Shown piece after piece: positions 44,191-54,813 of a stretch of DNA of 64,000 nucleotides. Source of the DNA: Cladosporium sp. IMV 00045 (Eukaryota > Ascomycota > Dothideomycetes > Cladosporiales > Cladosporiaceae); NCBI GenBank assembly GCA_001931905.2, contig MSJI02000910.1, positions 17,481 through 81,480 of the forward strand, given 5' to 3'. The first letter of the stretch is position 1; the number at the start of each line of letters is the position of its first letter. The notes beneath the pieces were generated by a model, which was given only the letters and a program-made list of their open reading frames with translations, had not been told where the DNA came from and made no database searches. A program made the position numbers and the translations under genes.

Positions 44191-47100
44191 ATGTCGCACG
44201 GGTACGAGCTCTTGGTGGCGGAGGTGGATAGAGTGGTGAACAGCCCATATCCAACACAACTCAAGGTGAGTGTACATGACAAGCCGCAATAGTTGATAAG
44301 AACAGGATACTAACATCACCAGGAACTACACACGATCGCTTGCCAGAAGTGCTCAGACGCAGATATACTGGAATGGGCCGCCGCAAGGCCTTGCCAGGTC
44401 GATTCTCTGGCGAGGAATCTCACCCAAGCCCTCCAGCAATGGCCCTACGTTCTGGAGATCATCACCAAGTTCTGCGCGTCAAAGGGCGTGCGAGATGCCT
44501 TGCTCAGACATGAGCCGACATTACTCTTCCAGACAGTCACACAAGCCGTCAACGGTGATTGGAAACACAGCAACGCTTCGATCGCCATGCTCTCCCACCC
44601 ACTCCCTCGCCACATAACCCTCCCAGCAGCCAGTCAGAACCTCTTCCTCGGAATCGTCGACTACGCCACCCAGCAGCCTTCCACGACCTCCATCAAACCC
44701 ATCTACCAACTCCTCAAAAGCGGCCTCTCACCCCTCCTCGGCCTGCTTTCGCACGAAACTCTGTCGCAGCTAGAAGCCCACTTCGTCACCATCCTGCGCA
44801 ACACCATCGGCCAGGAAGACCAATGCCTCACCCTCTACTGCCTAGCCATAATGAAAGCCATCGTCACCGCCGCCGACGCAGACCCCTCTTTCTCCAGCAC
44901 CACCGCGCCCTGCTACGAAACCCAAGAACTGCTCGCCAGCACGCCCAACACCCCCCGGTGGAAGCCAAAGAACATGCAGCAGTACTTCAGCGGCAACAAG
45001 GCGCAAAAAACGCTGCACCTGATCGTCCTGAGGGTCCTGTGGGCTTCGCGCGCAAGCGTGGAAGATTCCGTAGAACACACCGTCGAATGTCTCGGGTTGG
45101 CGAACGAGCTCATAACTTTCCTGCCGCAGGCGACCCGCGAGGCTTGGTGTGTTGAGAATCCGATCATTGTGCGCAAATTGCAGGAGAAGGCTTGTCAGAG
45201 CGGGTTGGACGATCGGGCTCGCCTGCCGGCGTTTGCGTTTATTGCAGCCTTTGTCGCGCGAGGAATGTTCCTGAGGGGATGGTTGATTCGCTCGCTAGCT
45301 GCTTTGTCGGACGGAGAATTTGACGATGCAGTTGGCTGGGGGTGTGGAGCCTTCCTTGCACTGGTGTGCCGGTTTGCTTAATGGCGTGCAGCTCGCGGAG
45401 GTTGTTGGGTCGGTTACCGCGTTTGCTGTCAAGGCCGCGCCGGGGGAGGTGGTGAAGCATGCTGAGACCGTTGTGGCGGTTGTGGAGTGCATGACCAGGA
45501 GCTTGAAGACGCATGAGTCTATGGTTGATGGGGCGTTGGTTGCTTTGAGCTCGGCGGCTGTTGCGCAGGATTTGACGGATCTGAGGCGCGTTATGAGCAA
45601 CGAACCGGAGTCAAAGACGGTTGAAGCAGGCGTTTGTGCCGCTGCTCTTTTGTCTGCTCGCAAGATAATGGGACATGCGATTACAAATTGTTTCTGAGCG
45701 CTGCTCTCGCTGCCGATCATTCGCAGACGGACGTGGCGGCGGAGATATATCCTCTGCTCATCGAGACGCATGCTTTGACAGTCGCTAATGGACCACCTTG
45801 CGCTCACTCGATCACTCAATCCCGCACACAGCAAGAGAAAGCAGCTCCCATCGCCATCGAACCGATCCACCCCGGAAGCGACTGGCAAGACATACTCGCC
45901 CAACACCTCCAGAGCAAAGTCCAGAAAGACCACAAGATCCTCTCCGCAGTCTTCTCCAACGCCTGCGCAGATCTCGAGCGAAGATGCTCCGAAGTCGAAG
46001 CTCCTCTGCGCGAAGAGAAGGCCAAACGCAGAGAACTGCAAGACCAGTACGATGACCTCTACCGCGCTTACGCCAGCTTGGAAGACAGCAAGGGTCGCGT
46101 GGAGATGCGTGCCGATGCTCTTGAGGCGGAGAAGGGCGAGTGTGTGCGGGACTTGGAGCAGGCAAGGGAGGAGAGTGATGGGCTTCTCCGACGGGTTGAG
46201 GAGTTGGAGGAGAGTCTGAGAGTCAACCAACAGCAGGCTAGGGAGCAGTTGGAGGAGATGAAGAGGGAGTTCGCTGATGCTGAGATGGTTCATGCTACGG
46301 ATTTGGCGCAGTCGGAGGAGCGTATCGAAGATTTGGAGGTGAAGCTGTCGAATGTTGAGTCTGAGAGGACCAGAGAACAGGAGGCTACTGTGCAACTACA
46401 GAATGAGTTCGCAGACGTTCGCTCGCGGCAAGACGGTCTCGAGGCTGAACTGCAGACTTCACGTGTTTCTGACGAGGAGCACAAGAGCATTATTGCTGCG
46501 GCCGAGCAGGCGCGAGCAGTGCTGGAGAGTCGGTGTGCAGGTCTTGTGGCGGATCTGACGGCTTTGCAACAATCAAGGACAGAGGAGAAGGAAGCTCACC
46601 AAGTGGAGATCGCTAGGTTTGAGCAAGCAGCGCATGAGCAGGTTGATGCGATGCGAGAGATGCACTCTGGAGAGCTCGAGAAGATGCAGCAGAGCCACAA
46701 AGAAGGCGTGGACAATCTGACGGCAAAGCTGATATCAGCTCAAGAAGAGTTCCGCCAGGCGCAGGCAGATCAAGAGGCCCAAGTCGAGAAGAAAGAAAAG
46801 AAATTGGCAGACTGCCACAAAAAGGTGAGCTCACATTGCCGCCTCTACGTATTTCAGGCAACTGATCATCCCACAGATCGACCACCTCAAAGCAGTATGC
46901 GCCGAGAAAGACGACCAAATCGCCGAAGCCAACGCCATGCGCTCCAACCTCATGGCAGCAATGGGCCTGGGCAAAATGAACCAAGCCAGCCAATCCACGA
47001 AACGAAGAAGCACTCGCCTCGCCGTCGACAAGTCCGAGCTCTTCGACAACACAGATTCCTCCATGCCCTTCATCGACCTCCTCGGCGCAGCCAAAGCTTC

Positions 47101-47453
47101 CAACAACGCCGCCACGCAAGACACTCAGCTTGCTCCCAGCCCCAAAAGAGCCCGCTCTCGCAAGTCAATGGCTCCTCCCCAAACGCAACCTCGCGTGAGC
47201 ACTGCCGGCGGCAGAGCCACTCGAAGTAGCACGCAAGGTCGTAGTGCGGCTAAGCGTCAGCCGCTGGTCGCTATCAGTGGCAATCTGTCGCCTTCGAAAG
47301 GTGGAAAAGACTCCTTGTCCGAGTGCGTTGAAGGGATTTGATGGTTCGTTTGGTGATACTACGTTCGATGGGAGTGAGGTGTTTGCTAGCACGCCGGGGG
47401 TGCAGGGGAGGGGAGGGGAGGGGTTGCCGGATGATGAGACGGAGCTGGCGTAG
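44191..47453 (+). CDS. Unrecognised large protein: helical N-terminus, long coiled coil, basic tail (apparent frameshifts)
   Basis: I do not recognise this family. Exons 44191-44265, 44323-46824 and 46877-47453 are supported by good splice sites (an ACTAAC branch site lies in intron 1). The N-terminal half (about 1-500) is Leu/Ala-rich and helical, with stretches such as YVLEIITKFCASKGVRDALL that suggest HEAT/ARM-like repeats. About 550-860 is a charged heptad-like coiled coil. The tail carries basic clusters (TKRRSTRLA, PSPKRARSRKS) and an acidic end, suggesting a nuclear or cytoskeletal protein. The frame shifts three times: at GGGGG 45338-45342 (one base too many), TTT 45691-45693 (one too few) and AAA 47297-47299 (one too many). 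Correcting all three gives an open 1050-aa protein; uncorrected frames stop at 45381, 45697 and 47341. A spliced alternative for the last shift uses a GTGAGC donor near 47195. Confidence 0.75.
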
Positions 47454-47987
47454 ATGTTAGGACCAAGTCGAGGGTTCTCGTTGGAGTATGGATCCGTTAG
47501 ACCGTATTTCACCATCCACTTAGGCATCTCATCCAACCCAAATGCGTCAGATGTTTATGTCCGACACATCGCACCTTCCTCATCAAGTGAGGCAATCGTT
47601 TCCAGGCAGCACGCGGTTGCTTGCGTTTGCTTCGTCGTCAACAAACGCTCAAGCTGCAAAACAAAAAAACCAACCTCACCTACACATTCATCACAACAAA
47701 GACCAAACAATCATTCGAGACGATATTCTTTCATTCATCCACATACCATCACTGAGCAGATTATATCACAACTGCGCCCCTTCTAATTTTGACACGCGTC
47801 TAGCACATGTCAACGCGAAGGCGGCTCACTTCGTTGCATGTGAGCGCTACATTGACAGAACCAACGAATTCATTGCCTGGTCGACCTGAGCATCTCTTAT
47901 CATACCTGACATTCATGAACGTCTGCTGATCTTGCCTTCACTAGCATTGACATCAGCGCTTCGTTCACGTCTATCATATGAAAGCAC
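47454..47987. other. Intergenic region upstream of the RdRP gene
   Basis: About 535 bp holding the 3' UTR of the coiled-coil gene and the promoter and leader of the RdRP gene. AC-rich runs in the centre. No gene seen. Confidence 0.5.
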
Positions 47988-50900
47988 ATGGATTCAACAC
48001 AACGCCACTCTCGCAGACGGGGCAAACAAACACTCTCAAGACACGCAATGACTCATAACAAAAACCAAGCACCTCGCAACCAAGGCCACCCTGATCCCCC
48101 AAAGACACCTGACACCTTAGCCACTCCAGGCTCAAGCGGATCGCAGCGACCGATCATTGCGAATCCGCGTAAGGTACCGGCAGATAAATCCAGCTCAGAC
48201 TCTTCACTTGAGCATCAGAGGGCCCCAGCAAAAGCGAGACCCATGAACAGCCACCCGGCAGAATCGAACGTGATGCAATGGCAGAATATGAGCCAACAAA
48301 ACGGAGCGGTCTTCCCTTCTCAAGCTACAACCATGCCCATGTACCAACCTGCCATGCCAAACAGGAACTTCATTGCTCATCGTGAACCATGGAAGGATTG
48401 GCAGCAGCTCACAATCATACTCAACGGCATTCCTTCTAACTGGGGGACCGGCGATGTCTACAAGCTGCTGGAGTCCCGCCAGGCGATTCCCTCACGAATC
48501 GACATGACCGAAGACCGCAGACCAGGCACAGCAAGGGTCATCTTTCGTCCGCCACCAGAGAACACTATTGCCTGGATTCACTCAGGCTTTGATGTGTACG
48601 ATGCCACCGGAGGAAGAAAGCGCATCTCATGTCAACTCCCTCAAGGCATGAATGCGAATCACCCACAGCAGTTCAACGAGCTCTCCATATCTGGCATGTC
48701 TCTGGCGTTTGGCGTCATGAAGAGTGATGACACTATGCTCATCATGCGCTCAGTCATGAACCCGCAGCCACGCCTAGTGATTGACCGGCAGAGACAACAG
48801 CTGAATCTTCACTTCAGCATGTCATGTGGCGCCGAGGGCAAAGAAACCTTGCGTAGCTTCATCTTCCGCATCCCATTCACCCAGCTTGTGCATTTGAAGG
48901 AGAGCACCGATGCTCAAGGCAGACCGTCTTTCATCATCCCCCTCAATGCTCCGCCGCTTGCATTTCGCAAGAAGACCAACGTCTCGGAGACGCATGACAG
49001 CAAGTCCAGGGCTTGGGATGAACGCCAGGCCTGGTACAGGCAGGTATCGATCCATTCGGACCCAAAATCTTCAGATGTCGTGACTCGAACGACAAAACTG
49101 CAGGACGGGGATTCTTTGATCGACATTGGTCGTTGGCTGGCATATCGCTTCGTTTGCGATCCGTCGACGCCGTACAATGTCATCTCTCAGCTAAGAGTTG
49201 ATCTCGCCACTCACAATATTCCCATCCGACCGCAGTCGGTTCGCTGCATTCCTACCCAGCCTATGTTGCACTGGAGTTGGCTTGGTACCTCGTCCACGGA
49301 TGTGATGAACAGCGATGCAGTCCACCTTCCTTTTGATCTGCAATACCAAGTCGAAGCCTGCATTAGCCAGGGATCCTTCCACGAGAGTAACTTGTCTGCT
49401 TCCTGGGCAAAGCAACTGCTGGAAATGGACGACATGTTCCACATGCCAGGAACTACAGTCCGTCATCGTCGGTCCACAAAGCTATTGGAACGTGTCTTGG
49501 AGTCGAAGAAGCGATACGACTACCCGATGGACATCTTCAAGCTTCGCGGCCTCGTCAATCTAACGCAGAAGAAAATCCCTCGACACTGCACTATGGTCCG
49601 CTCGGCTACCGTCACGCCAACGACCATCTACTTCAACAACCCGTCGATGGACACATCAAATCGCGTCATCCGCCGACACCGAGACCACGAGGATCGTTTC
49701 TTGAGAGTGAAGTTCCGCGACGAATCGTACAAGGGAACCATCATGGCTTTCGACGACGACACCACGGACGAGCTATTCTCCCGCGTCAAGAGGACAATGA
49801 AAAATGGCATCGTCGTAGGCGACCGCCATTACGAGTTCCTTGCGTATGGCAACTCGCAATTCCGAGAGCACGGAGCATACCTCTTCGCACCGACAAGCGA
49901 ATTGACCACGGATATGATCCGAGACTGGATGGGGGACTTCGAAAGCATCAAAGTCGTTGCAAAGTACGCTTCACGCGTCGGACAGTGTTTCTCAACAACA
50001 AGAGCAATGGCAAACGGACTCACGGTCAAGCGTATCGCAGACATCGAGCGAAACGGTTACTGCTTCACCGACGGAGTGGGCAAGATCTCAACATTCCTGG
50101 CCCAGATGACAGCTCAGGAAATGGGTCTGTCGAGCTTCGCCGCCGATTGTCCTTCCGTCTACCAGTTCCGCCTGGGAGGAAGCAAAGGCGTCCTGACCGT
50201 CGATCCAACCCTCAAAGGTCCCATCGTGGAACTCCGCCCCAGTCAAGAGAAATTCCCCGCCACATATCGCGGTCTGGAAATCTGTCGCATCTCCCAATTT
50301 GCAACTGCGTATCTCAATCAGCAAATCGTGCTGGTTCTCTCAGCTCTTGGCGTGCCAGACGAGGTCTTCCTCGTGAAGTTGCGCAAGATGCTCGCGAATC
50401 TCGAGCTGGCGATGGAGGATCGGAGCATGGCCTTGCAGCTTCTACAGAAGAACATCGACGTCAATCAGACGACTGTGCAGATCGCCAGTATCATCCTTGA
50501 CGGTTTCATGGCGACACAGGATCCGTTTCTGGTGACTTGTATGCGTCTTTGGAGATCTTGGAGCATCAAGTACCTCAAAGAGAAAGCCAAAATCTTCGTC
50601 GAGCAGGGTGCTTTCCTGCTGGGTTGCGTTGATGAGACGGGAATCCTGAAGGGCCATTCGAACGAAGCGCCAGTATCGGATACCACCCACAACGTATCTG
50701 CCTTGCCTGAGATTTTCCTCCAGATCCCGGATCCAGAGGCAGATGGGAAGTTCAGAGTCGTTGAGGGCGTCTGCACGCTTGCTCGCAATCCCTCTCTTCA
50801 CCCTGGTGATGTCCGCGTCGTCAATGCAGTCGACGTCCCCGAACTCCACCACCTGCGAAACTGCGTCGTCCTCCCTCAAGCAGGCGACCGCGACATCGCC

Positions 50901-52508
50901 AGCATGTGCTCCGGAGGCGATCTGGACGGCGACGACTACCTCATCATGTGGGATCCCGAGCTCTCGCCCACAGAATGGAACCACACACCCATGGACTACA
51001 CCGCCCCACCTCCTATCATAAGCGACGGCCCCATCACCGTCGACGCCATGACTTCCTTCTTCGTCACGCACATGAAAAACGACAACCTGGGCCGCATCGC
51101 CACCGCCCACCGCTACTGGGCCGACGCGCTGGAAGAAGGCATCAAGCACGAGAAATGCCTCGAGCTCGCCGCCCTGCACAGCAAGGCCGTTGATTACGCG
51201 AAGACAGGCGTGCCCGCCGAGATGCCGCGGGAGCTCAAAGTCAGACGCTGGCCGCACTGGGCGGAGAGGAAAGATGGGCGAGGCTACCATTCGAGGAAGA
51301 TTCTTGGCAGGCTGTACGACGAAGTCGTTAGAGTCCCCTTCGTGCCTGCCTGGGATTTGCCGTTCGACGAGCGCGTGCTAGCCGCTTGCGAGGTGGATGA
51401 TGCGCTGCTCTCTTCGGCGACGGAAGTCAAGCGCGAGTACGATGAAACAATCCGCAGACTCATGACCCAGCATGGGATTCAGACGGAATTCGAGGTCTGG
51501 ACCACGTTCGTCCTCGCCCATAATGGCGAAAGCAGGGACTTCAGAATCGCCGAGCAGCTGGGCGAGACTGTCGCTGGCATCAAGCAGCAGTTCATCACGT
51601 TATGCTATGAGAAAGCCGGCACGACGCCGACGGAGCGCGACTGGGCGAAGTTGAAACCTTTCATCGTCGCTATGTACACCGTCACGGCGCGCGAGGTGGC
51701 GCACGCGAATGAGGAATGCAGGCAGACGAGGTTCAAGGCCGGTCAGCCGGTTCCGGTTCGATTAAGGAGTGCGGAGACGATGCCGTTGATGTCGTTCCCG
51801 TGGCTTTTTCAGCGTGAGTTGGGAAGGATCGCTACGAGGAGGGATGATGGCGGTTCGTTGTCGGTGGTTCCGCTGGCTGCTCTTGAGCCCGTGAAGCCGT
51901 CCGTTTCCACGGACTCTGCAAGAGCTGTTCAGGAACCCGACTTTCCCGCGTCCCAGCCCATTGCACCAGCCAAAGAACGAGCCGACCCCAAGGACCTGAT
52001 CGATTTCTCGGTTGGCGATGAGGCGCAATCTCTAGACTTGCAGGGCCAGCAGTCCACGACTGGCAGCCAGAACAACACTGCCAATCCAGCAGCGACGACA
52101 CCCTCCAAAAACACCAGCAAATCACTCCTCCTCCTCGACTGTAGCGCATTCGAGGCCAGCGACCGCGACGCGATCGAGCAAGGGATCGATAAGATCGATT
52201 CGATGAGCTCGCAACCTTCCGGAAAGTGGCAGAACGATGAGAACCAGCCTGCTCTGCAATTCCACGACAAAACGGCCACCGAGGCTGAGGAGTGTGAGGA
52301 CGAGGAGAGTGGTAAAGTTGTGGTATGTTGAAACTTTTCCTATCTTGCATTTGTATTGGACTTCCTCAAAAGGATGAGATGTGGAAAGGAAAGGAAAAGA
52401 AAAGGGCGTGAACTAACGTGATATTTTCCTGTTTCCTAGGTCCTGCCGGTCAAGACGCGGTCGGATGCTATGGATGCTTTGGATAGGCTTGCGGAGATGT
52501 ATGGTTGA
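47988..52508 (+). CDS. RNA-dependent RNA polymerase of RNA silencing
   Basis: Cellular RdRP that copies aberrant single-stranded RNA into dsRNA for Dicer, in quelling, meiotic silencing or virus defence. Exons 47988-52322 and 52440-52508 give 1467 aa; the intron has a GTATGT donor and a perfect AACTAAC branch site. The first 130 residues are polar and disordered. An RRM-like module follows (about 135-215, WQQLTIILNGIPSNWGTGDV). The catalytic double-psi barrel region runs from about 560 to 1000: GYCFTDGVGKIS, QFRLGGSKGVL, the VLPQAGDRDIASMCSGGD stretch and the catalytic DLDGD with Asp978, 980 and 982, followed by YLIMWDPEL. The C-terminus is acidic and Ser/Gln-rich, with a short last exon. It resembles the SAD-1/Rdp1 group more than QDE-1 because of the N-terminal RRM-like part; the paralogue assignment needs a tree. 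Confidence 0.95.
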
Positions 52509-52994
52509 TGACGATTATGGGACGAATTGGGAAGTATGGACTTTTTCCTTCTTTCTTTAATTTGATTGGTTGTTGATGGCTCTGATGTGGTTTTCGGGAG
52601 GCGAGATTGGCTTGCTTCGGTCTGGATGGCTAAGGATCGGGATGCGCAGTCGGTCGAAGGGAGCATGGATACATGCTGCTCATATGCCCACCGCTTGCCG
52701 CATTATCCAGCTCCACTCTGATGGAGACCACCTTCTCTGTCCTCTGATCCTTCACTATTTCCCAGATCAGGGATGCTATTCATGCAGCATACTGTTGGAC
52801 TCAGGCCCCATGCCTGCCGCATTACACAACCTCGGACTAATGGGACATCAATTTTTTCCCCCTCTAATCCTTCCGTGCTTCCCGATCAATCATAACACCC
52901 AAAATGTCCCACATATTCTCATCCACATAATTCGTATTCAACATCCTCAATCCCCCAAACTCCCCTCCCAAAAACCCTTCCCAAACCACAAACA
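52509..52994. other. Convergent intergenic region with imperfect direct repeat
   Basis: About 485 bp between the stop codons of the RdRP (+) and ELP6 (-) genes. It contains two degenerate copies of a segment of about 74 bp (52696-52769 and 52815-52888). No coding feature. Confidence 0.5.
52696..52888. repeat. Imperfect direct repeat, about 74 bp
   Basis: Copies at 52696-52769 and 52815-52888, offset 119 bp. They share TGCCGCATTA at the start and, in the second half, CCTCT[G/A]ATCCTTC followed by TTCCC and GATCA. The middle is diverged. Offset and divergence resemble the repeat in the NLR/HeLo promoter, but the sequences are not related by eye. Confidence 0.6.
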
Positions 52995-53916
52995 TCACTC
53001 AACAACCCTAACCCCCCCATCCCTCCCCACGACATAAAACCCCTCCCACTCCCCCACCCCGCCCGTCACCCTCAACACCCCACTAACATCCCTCGCGGCC
53101 CCCGTATCCAGCTCCCGCACACTCAACACCCTCTCCGCCACATGCGCCTGCTGCACGGTGAAAGCAGCCGTCTCACTCTCCAGCGGCGTGGGGTGAGAGT
53201 TCTCTTCTTCCGCTTGCTGCGAGGCGGACAGGAAGGGCGTATCCGCGGGGAGAGTGAGGAGTGTGCTGTGTACGGTGGGGTGGGAGCGGAGGGTTAGGAG
53301 GGTTGAGGAGAGGTGCGTTGAGGCTGTGGTTGGGGAGAGGGCGAGGTGGAGGGTGGGGTGGTCGAGGATTAGGACGGTTTTGCGGGGAGGACTGGCTGGG
53401 TTGGTGTTGTTGGAGGTGGAGGTTTGGGTGAGGAGGGTGGTGATTTTCTTTTCGATGCTGGGGAGGTCGGAAGAGGAGGAGGAGGTGGTGGTGGAGATAG
53501 AGAGCATGTCGAGGAAGTGGAAGGTGGGCGTGCGGGAGATGTCGAGACCCTACCTTTGTGTATCAACGATTCTGTCGTTCTTCTTTACTTGCTGGTCTAC
53601 TGCCCCAGGACGGGTATAATCGTGTAGATTTCTTTTCTTTTCTCGATCTTTGTTCTTCGACACTGCCGACTTTGTGGAGACCTACCGCTGCTCTTCGAAG
53701 TTCATCTTTCCAAAACGCCAGGTCGCGCATCCAGCTCACGAGCACGACGGACATGTTGTTCGATTCGTCGTTGAGTCCTGCGGCGGCGATGCGGGATGTG
53801 AGCCAGTTGGCGCTGCAGCCGAGGGTGTTGGTGAGGAGGACGAGGGAATGCTCGGGTGGGAGGGCGAGGTAGGGTTCGAGGGCTGAAGGGGTGCGGTTGC
53901 GATGTGATGAGGCCAT
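52995..53916 (-). CDS. ELP6: Elongator complex subunit ELP6
   Basis: RecA-fold subunit of the hexameric Elp4/5/6 ring of Elongator, which supports tRNA wobble-uridine modification. Exons 53916-53686 and 53549-52995 give 261 aa. Family features: LEPYLALPPEHSLVLLTNTL and GCSANWLTSRI at the N-terminus, then SVVLVSWMRDLAFWKDELRR, the junction AA|GLDI, and TFHFLDMLS. The central part is Ser/Thr/Pro-rich with TVLILDHPTLHLA as the Walker B-like strand; the C-terminus has GVLRVTGG and YVVGRDGGVRVVE. No P-loop Lys is present, as usual for ELP6. MASSHRNR at 53916 was taken as the start because upstream codons do not fit the family. Confidence 0.88.
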
Positions 53917-54813
53917 TTCTTTGTGGGGAAGTATTTCCTGGATTGTTTTGGTATCGCAGTGGAGAGTGTCACATGTAAGTGAAGTATCAGATTTCTCCAA
54001 TAATTTCTATAGGGCAAAAGAGGGGACGTCAAGCAATGTGGGGGCGGGCTCAGTTGATAGACGGGGGCTATTTCATTAAGGTATTGATGAAGGATTCGAT
54101 TAGAAAAAGCGGGCCAGCCCACGGTCTCCCCTCGGTCGGCCGGTCGGAGGCGGCGCGATGATGGCGATATTCTTCCCTGACCGCATCGAGAGAAGGGAAG
54201 AGCTTGTCCATGTTACCTCCTACTGCTGCACTACTCACACACCGATACGGCCACACGTGATATCGAGGCGGTTGTTTGGGGGCTTTGATATTCCCTCTCA
54301 TCGCATATAGCACAGGCATTCTCGCATATGCCCGCGCGCTTCTCTCTGTCTCTCTCTGTCTCGCTCTCTCTTTGCTACTGCCGCTGTCACTGCGCACTCG
54401 TTACGCAATCATCACCAACACTCCAACCAACCAACCATCCCGCACTGCCTCACACTTAGCCTGCGCGGGGAGCAGCAGCGTGCTGCAGGCGGCCTGCGTG
54501 ACTGACTTCATTCCACCTCTTACTACTGCCGCTACTACTACTACCACCACCTCACACCTCCATACATCGCTTGCCTTGCCTTCCCTTGGTCAGGTGCTCC
54601 GTCTCTAGCAGACACCACCAAACACCTCTCTCACTCTGTTCCCCCGCCGCCCGGCTCCGAAACAACCTCTCTGGTTCTCCGAGCAAGAGGCCATGGCCTT
54701 TCTGATAAGGCTATCCAACTAGATACCCTACTCTACCTACTTCATCCACCTACTCTCCTGTAGCCTTGAGGCTTTCCTCCCGCCGACCGCCTCGCCTCTT
54801 CTCACATACAACC
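53917..54813. other. Divergent intergenic region
   Basis: About 900 bp between the starts of ELP6 (-) and the RING gene (+). CT and TCTCTC tracts at 54.3-54.7 kb suggest a long pyrimidine-rich leader of the RING gene. No gene seen. Confidence 0.5.
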
